Origin: Ctena decussata
Taxonomy: Eukaryota > Mollusca > Bivalvia > Lucinida > Lucinidae
Length of the DNA stretch: 64,000 nt
Direction of reading: 5' to 3'
Assembly (NCBI GenBank): GCA_963989385.1
Contig: OZ022502.1
Span: forward strand, 49,283,454-49,347,453
Part shown: one piece after another, positions 59,901-64,000 of the stretch
How positions within the stretch are numbered: position 1 is the first letter of the stretch
How the letters are laid out: each line of letters opens with the position of its first letter
Translations under genes and position numbers: made by a program
Notes under the pieces: generated by a model
Databases searched by the model: none
Seen by the model: the letters and a program-made list of their open reading frames with translations, nothing else
Told to the model about the DNA's origin: nothing

Positions 59901-60365
59901 TTTAATAGCCTAATTATTCCAAAAGTAGGGCTTACGGAGCTTCACCACTATTGATTCAGTATAGCGGACACTATAGGCTGAACTTCAGCTGAAAATAAAA
60001 CATTTTGCTCTTGGGCAGAAAAAGGGCCTTATAGGCACTCCCCCCTTTTAAAGATCTTCTTCTCCAGAACCCAAAGATCGATGACGGTGATAACATGAAT
60101 ATATAGCACTGGGATTAGAATAGCATCTGGTTTGTTCAAATGATTACCCTGGGTTAACCTTGCCCTATTTTGCGACAAGAACAAATTTGTTTCCTTGCGC
60201 TTTGAAATAAGAAAATGCAATTATATACATTAGACTGCTTTGAAATTAAGACCTGGGTGTAAATTTTGGTTTATACGGTCAACTGAATGAGTACATTGTG
60301 AGTTTAGTAACAGAGATCAAGGTTTTTCTTTGACCTTTGAACAGGTCACTCATAACCCTCTTGTT
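56990..60365 (+). mobile_element. Decayed Helentron-like sequence, interrupted
   Basis: A CGTCC-type stretch ('gtccgtcctccttcctccgc' at 57005) begins the region. 'cttttttctccagaacc' at about 57696 and 'atcttcttctccagaaccc' at about 60053 are shared pieces. The segment 'actgttcaaata.tggtcc' at 57776 also occurs at 457 and 60130. The right end '...cataaccctcttgt|t' (60350-60365) resembles the CTCTTGT ends elsewhere. Several nested or rearranged copies are likely. A foldback element occupies 58483-60049. Confidence 0.5.
58483..60049. mobile_element. Large foldback element (about 1.57 kb)
   Basis: The left arm (58508-59208) and right arm (59448-60036) are reverse complements with moderate divergence. 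Pairs: 'tataaggccctttttctgcc' with 'aaaaagggccttata'; 'actatagg' motifs flanking 'tgaatcaatagtgg' and 'ccactattgattca'; 'aggtcaaggttagact' with 'agtctaaccttgacct'. The left arm is longer by about 110 bp near 58640-58750. The loop is about 240 bp. Poly-G/poly-C runs form the outer ends. It has no reading frame of note. It sits inside a Helentron-like sequence. Confidence 0.82.
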
Positions 60366-60589
60366 GTCATACGTGAGAAACTATGTCATGCATCAGTATA
60401 CAGCAGAATGGAATCAGTAGACAGTTAACAGTGTACAAGAGATACAGAACAATTCATTCGCAGTAGGCAATTTTCAACATCTCTGCATGCTCTTGTGATT
60501 ATCAAAGCAGACAGTATGCAAAGTTAACAATACACAGGATAATCTAGTTATACAAGAAAGATATGATGATTATCAGTACCTATAGAGTG

Positions 60590-60800
60590 ATAAGAGGAAG
60601 GAATACAACTTCAGGGGAAGCAACTCTATCATCTTTATTTTGCCTCCCAATTTAACGGTGTCAACTTTTGGTGGAAAGAATTTGCTGCTGGAAGAGAACA
60701 CTCTTTCCTTTAAGAAGACACCTATTTTGGAAGAGTTTTGTCGCCCATATAAGCAAACAGAAAGTCACAAATTTGTTCCCCATTGTAAAAAATGACGGAA
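60590..60800. repeat. Dispersed repeat sharing 'attttggaaga' phrases
   Basis: 'ctttcctttaagaagacacc' and 'tattttggaagagttttg' are paralleled at 62700-62760 ('ttcttttctttaag...ccattttggaagaattttg') and, more weakly, at about 2890-2950. This suggests an old interspersed repeat without clear ends. Confidence 0.4.
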
Positions 60801-61038
60801 AAACATGGCGGTCTACCAGATGCCTTTATACCTGAGCTGTGTCATGTGAATACCTACTAGATATAGCATGAGCGAACAGTAAGTACGCAAATCAGCAGTC
60901 TGTTTTCTGTACAGAGTTCTCGGGATCAGCGATCTCCGAGTTTGCAAACAGCAACGTGTAATGAGTCCGCGAGCTTTTCTGTATCTCTGGTTTTCGTAAC
61001 CATACGTTTCTTTGGGAGTGTGAGGATTCCCTGACATT

Positions 61039-61960
61039 TGTCGAGCCCGCTTGCGGTGACCGAGACATAGTTGTCATAACTTCAGTTCGGTGTATGTGCG
61101 TATGTATGTGCGTGCGTGTGTTTGTGCGTGCGTACGTCCGAATTTGTTCGGGCCATAACTTCTACATTTATGGATGGATTTCAAAACAATTTGGCACAAT
61201 TTTTCTTCTTGATGAGTAGGTGTGGCATTTGAAACATTCGTTCGGGTAGGTCTGAGGTCAAGGTCACACTTGAAGGTCAAATGGTAAAATTGTCATAAAT
61301 TGCATTAGCTTGTCCAAGACATTACTTCTATAGTTATAAATTGATTTCAAAAGACTTTGGCATAATTGTTCTCCTTGATGAGTAGAAGTGCTATTTGGAA
61401 CATTTTTTTAAGTAGGACCAAGGTCAAGGTCACACTTGAAGGTCAAATGATACAATTGTCATAAATTGAGCTTGTCCGGGCCATTACAGCTACATTTATG
61501 CATGGATTTCAAAATAATTTGGCATAATTGTTTTTCTTGATGAGTTAAAGTGCCATGTGAAAATTTGTTTAGAAAGGTCTGAGGTCAAGGTCACACATGA
61601 AGGTCAGATGATAAAATTGTCATAAATTTAGCTTGTTCGGGCGATTACAGCTAGATTTATGCATGGATTTCAAAATAATTAGGCATAAATGTTCTCATTA
61701 AAGAGTAAAAGTGTCATGTGAAACATTTATTCAGGTTGATCGAAGGTCAAGGTCACACTTGAAGGTCAATTTATATAATTGTCATAAGTAGAGCTTGTCC
61801 AAGCCATTACTTCTATGTTTATGGATGGATTTCAAATAATTTGGCACAATTGTTCTCCTTGATGAGTATAAATGTTTATTCAGGATGGTCCAAGGTTAAG
61901 GTCAAACTTTAAGGTCAAATGATGAAATTGTCATAAATTGATCTTGCCATGGCCATTAGT
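61039..61960 (+). mobile_element. Helentron-like 5' end plus tandem block (about 160-bp unit, about 5 copies)
   Basis: It begins 'tgtcgagcccgcttgcggt', like the TGTCGCACCTGC start at 47581. A GTGCGTGCGTACGT run follows (61092-61136). Monomers then start 'cttgtccaagacattact' at 61312, 'cttgtccgggccattac' at 61468, 'cttgttcgggcgattac' at 61632 and 'cttgtccaagccattac' at 61792. Each has 'atggatttcaaa', 'ctccttgatgagta' and 'caaggtcacacttgaaggtc'. A clear 3' end is not found. Confidence 0.65.
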
Positions 61961-63755
61961 TTTATTTGTTTTCCTCAATGAAAAAATTGAAAAAGAAATA
62001 TGCTGTATAAGCATGATATTGTTTGGCTTCTTTCTAATAAGAGAGTGAAGCAGTTAGTCTTGACATACTTATACATTAAGTTACTAAAGCAAACAGCGAG
62101 ATCGACAAGTTGTCCCTGGACAACCATCTAAGTTAAATTAACAAGTACTTGATGTGTCATATGAAACTGAGAACAAGCTTCTCTAATTCTTCCTTGTATA
62201 ACAAGCGGCTCCAGCATCGGAGCTTACATCATATCGTTCCAGGTGAAAACAGAAATATAATATAAACAACAATAAACTATATCATTTTTGTTTATTTATT
62301 TTTCTATCCAAACCAATAAGAATCTTAAGTGAAAAAGATTAAGAAAAATGCTTAGGGTGAAATATACACTACTACTAATCAGAAGAATTGTTAAATTAGG
62401 CAGACATTGACTCCGATTTATTATCTTCACTTTTGTCTTTCAGGGGATTATCCGTGTTTGAAGTACCAAACTGGAAAAGATACAACAAATAACGGCTACT
62501 GTGTCAGCTGAAACAGCTAAAATCAGTTAAAGTGAAAGCCCATGTGTTCAAAACTGTTGAATTGAAGCCACAGACTTTCGTAATTAACATCTTTTTTAAA
62601 GATGAAAGGGTACACTTTCAGAGGAGTATTAAACTCTGCCATTTTTATTTGACCTTCCCTTTCATGGGGCAAACTCTTCTCGGACATAATGTGCTCCCCT
62701 AAAAGCAAATTCTTTTCTTTAAGTGTCGACCCCATTTTGGAAGAATTTTGAGGTCCAGGATAATAAATAGGAGGTCAGGAAAGTTGTGCCCCTTAAAAAG
62801 GCGGACAACATAGAGATGTAACAAAACATCTTAATTTACCTTCCAAGTGAACACACAATGTTGAAAAAACGTCGGCTCCAACGGATTTTATATCCGGGAT
62901 AAGAAACATTTATCTATCGACAGTGTACACTGTATATACATGTGCTTTAGAGCATAGCCGGACATAGTGAAATAAATGGAACACTGTTAGTTTAAAGTAA
63001 TGGATACACTTTTAGGGAAAGCATCTCTGTTTATTATTATTATTATTGTTATTTTTCTTCCCAATGCAATCAACACTTACATGACGCATTCTAAATAAAG
63101 GGGTGAAGTACCCAATTTGGATGTCACCGGTGATTATTTGCCACCCATAAAACTGATTAAAAATACAGTCATGTTGTCCCTCTGTTAATTCATTGGGTAA
63201 TATGCAATGGCACTACCGAATGGTATCATGCAGAAGGGCAAATTATCACAAATGAAAGGTTCGTTACTGTTGCCGAGCATTTCTTCAACTTTTGACATCT
63301 TAACAGGAAATACATGCTTCCACCAGGATGTTAGCAAAGGGGATTTTGGAAACCATATAGTTTCATGCTAATAGTTTTGTTTGCTTACTACTTCCTTTTT
63401 GCCGAAATCGATGAACGTATAGTTACCTAGCATTGTGAGGAAAAACAGCAATGCAAAAATTATAAAAAAAAAATATCAACATGAAGGGGTTTTACTAGTT
63501 GAGTATGATATTTGGGAGCTCAAAATACAACACTGTAGCTGGATAAATATACAATAGTTTATGAGATGTTCGAGTATTAGACCCTGAACCTACAATGTGA
63601 CTTAAGGATGAAAGGTTCGTTGCCTTACTTACCACAAAAATAATGAAGTGATTATCAAATGGTGGCATATAGCCATTAAAATATATATTACTGTAACAAC
63701 AAAATACAGTTTGGGACCATGATAATGATTTACTTAAAGTTAGGGACAAGTCATT
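61961..63755. other. No recognised gene
   Basis: AT-rich sequence with a short (ATT)n stretch near 63034 and the 62.7-kb relative of the 60.7-kb repeat. Open frames at 62523-62735 and 63495-63749 (minus) have no recognised domain. Confidence 0.45.
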
Positions 63756-63762
63756 TATAACC

Positions 63763-63935
63763 AGGTGCGGTGGGGGTGGTGGGGGGTCGGGCTACATTCA
63801 GGGGGGGGGGGGGTTATATTCAGGAGGAGGGCTCGGATTTTTTTGTGATCTACTGGGGGTCGGGAGTCGAAAATCATTAAGCCATATACCAGGGAGGAGG
63901 GGGGGGGTCATATATATTTTTCAGGCATATGGGGT
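63763..63935. repeat. G-run-rich tandem motif
   Basis: Repeated '(g)n-gtcgggctacattcag' or '(g)n-ttatattcagg'-like segments with G runs of up to 14 residues, and another G run before 'tcatatatatttttcagg'. On the plus strand several G tracts lie close enough for G-quadruplex formation. Confidence 0.7.
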
Positions 63936-64000
63936 GGGGGTCAGAATTCTTCCATCAGTCTTCATTTTAAGAAAAATGTCCCAGACCCTCATTACTCTTA

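Overview
The window is AT-rich, repeat-dense eukaryotic DNA with no convincing intact host gene. The mobile-element families resemble those common in bivalve molluscs. These are Helentron-like elements with a terminal 'agctcacctgag' hairpin, CCGTCC-type runs and AAGGTCA-rich monomers; a broken Penelope-like reverse transcriptase; a LINE; tRNA-derived SINEs with clean target-site duplications (TSDs); and 'TGAGCCGCGACACGA' foldback MITEs. Assignment to a bivalve rests on recognising these families. The species cannot be named from sequence alone. Long reading frames are few, and nearly all are either pieces of retroelement reverse transcriptase or chance frames inside repeats.

Layout. 0.26-0.75 kb: 3' remnant of a Helentron-like element. 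1.17-1.55 kb: degenerate short tandem repeat. 2.39-2.57 kb: MITE with a 5-bp TSD. 5.75-9.03 kb and 11.05-13.1 kb: two decayed copies of one Penelope-like element. 13.35-14.35 kb: broken LINE (minus strand). 15.19-15.49 kb: full-length SINE with a perfect 12-bp TSD. 15.69-16.29 kb: diverged tandem repeat.

16.29-39.50 kb is the dominant feature: a head-to-tail array of exactly four macro-units. A and B are about 7.4 kb each. C and D are about 4.1-4.3 kb each. Each unit has a nested palindrome and a roughly 1-kb long inverted repeat. A and B also carry a 2.65-kb Helentron-like insertion placed inside the palindrome, and a roughly 490-bp block with a foldback MITE next to an exon-like frame. C and D lack both, so they serve as natural empty sites. 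They show that the Helentron-like element inserted next to T residues without a TSD. A and B are nearly identical, and C and D are even closer, which implies two recent duplication events or an assembly artefact.

39.5-48.5 kb: a LINE fragment split by a MITE, a second copy of that MITE, SINE pieces, a SINE with a perfect 16-bp TSD, a (TTAACCCT) MITE, a minus-strand Helentron-like tandem array, and a complete 880-bp Helentron-like element. 48.78-49.02 kb: an old diverged relative of the macro-unit end. 49-57 kb: mostly unrecognised sequence with microsatellites and small tandem duplications. 57.0-60.4 kb: decayed Helentron-like sequence interrupted by a 1.57-kb foldback element. 61.04-61.96 kb: another Helentron-like tandem block. 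63.76-63.93 kb: a G-run-rich tandem motif.

No genes act together here. The biological interest lies in the structure: macro-tandem duplication, rolling-circle-type insertion caught against its empty site, hairpin-forming inverted repeats, and mobile arrays of a nuclear-receptor-like half-site (TCAAGGTCA).
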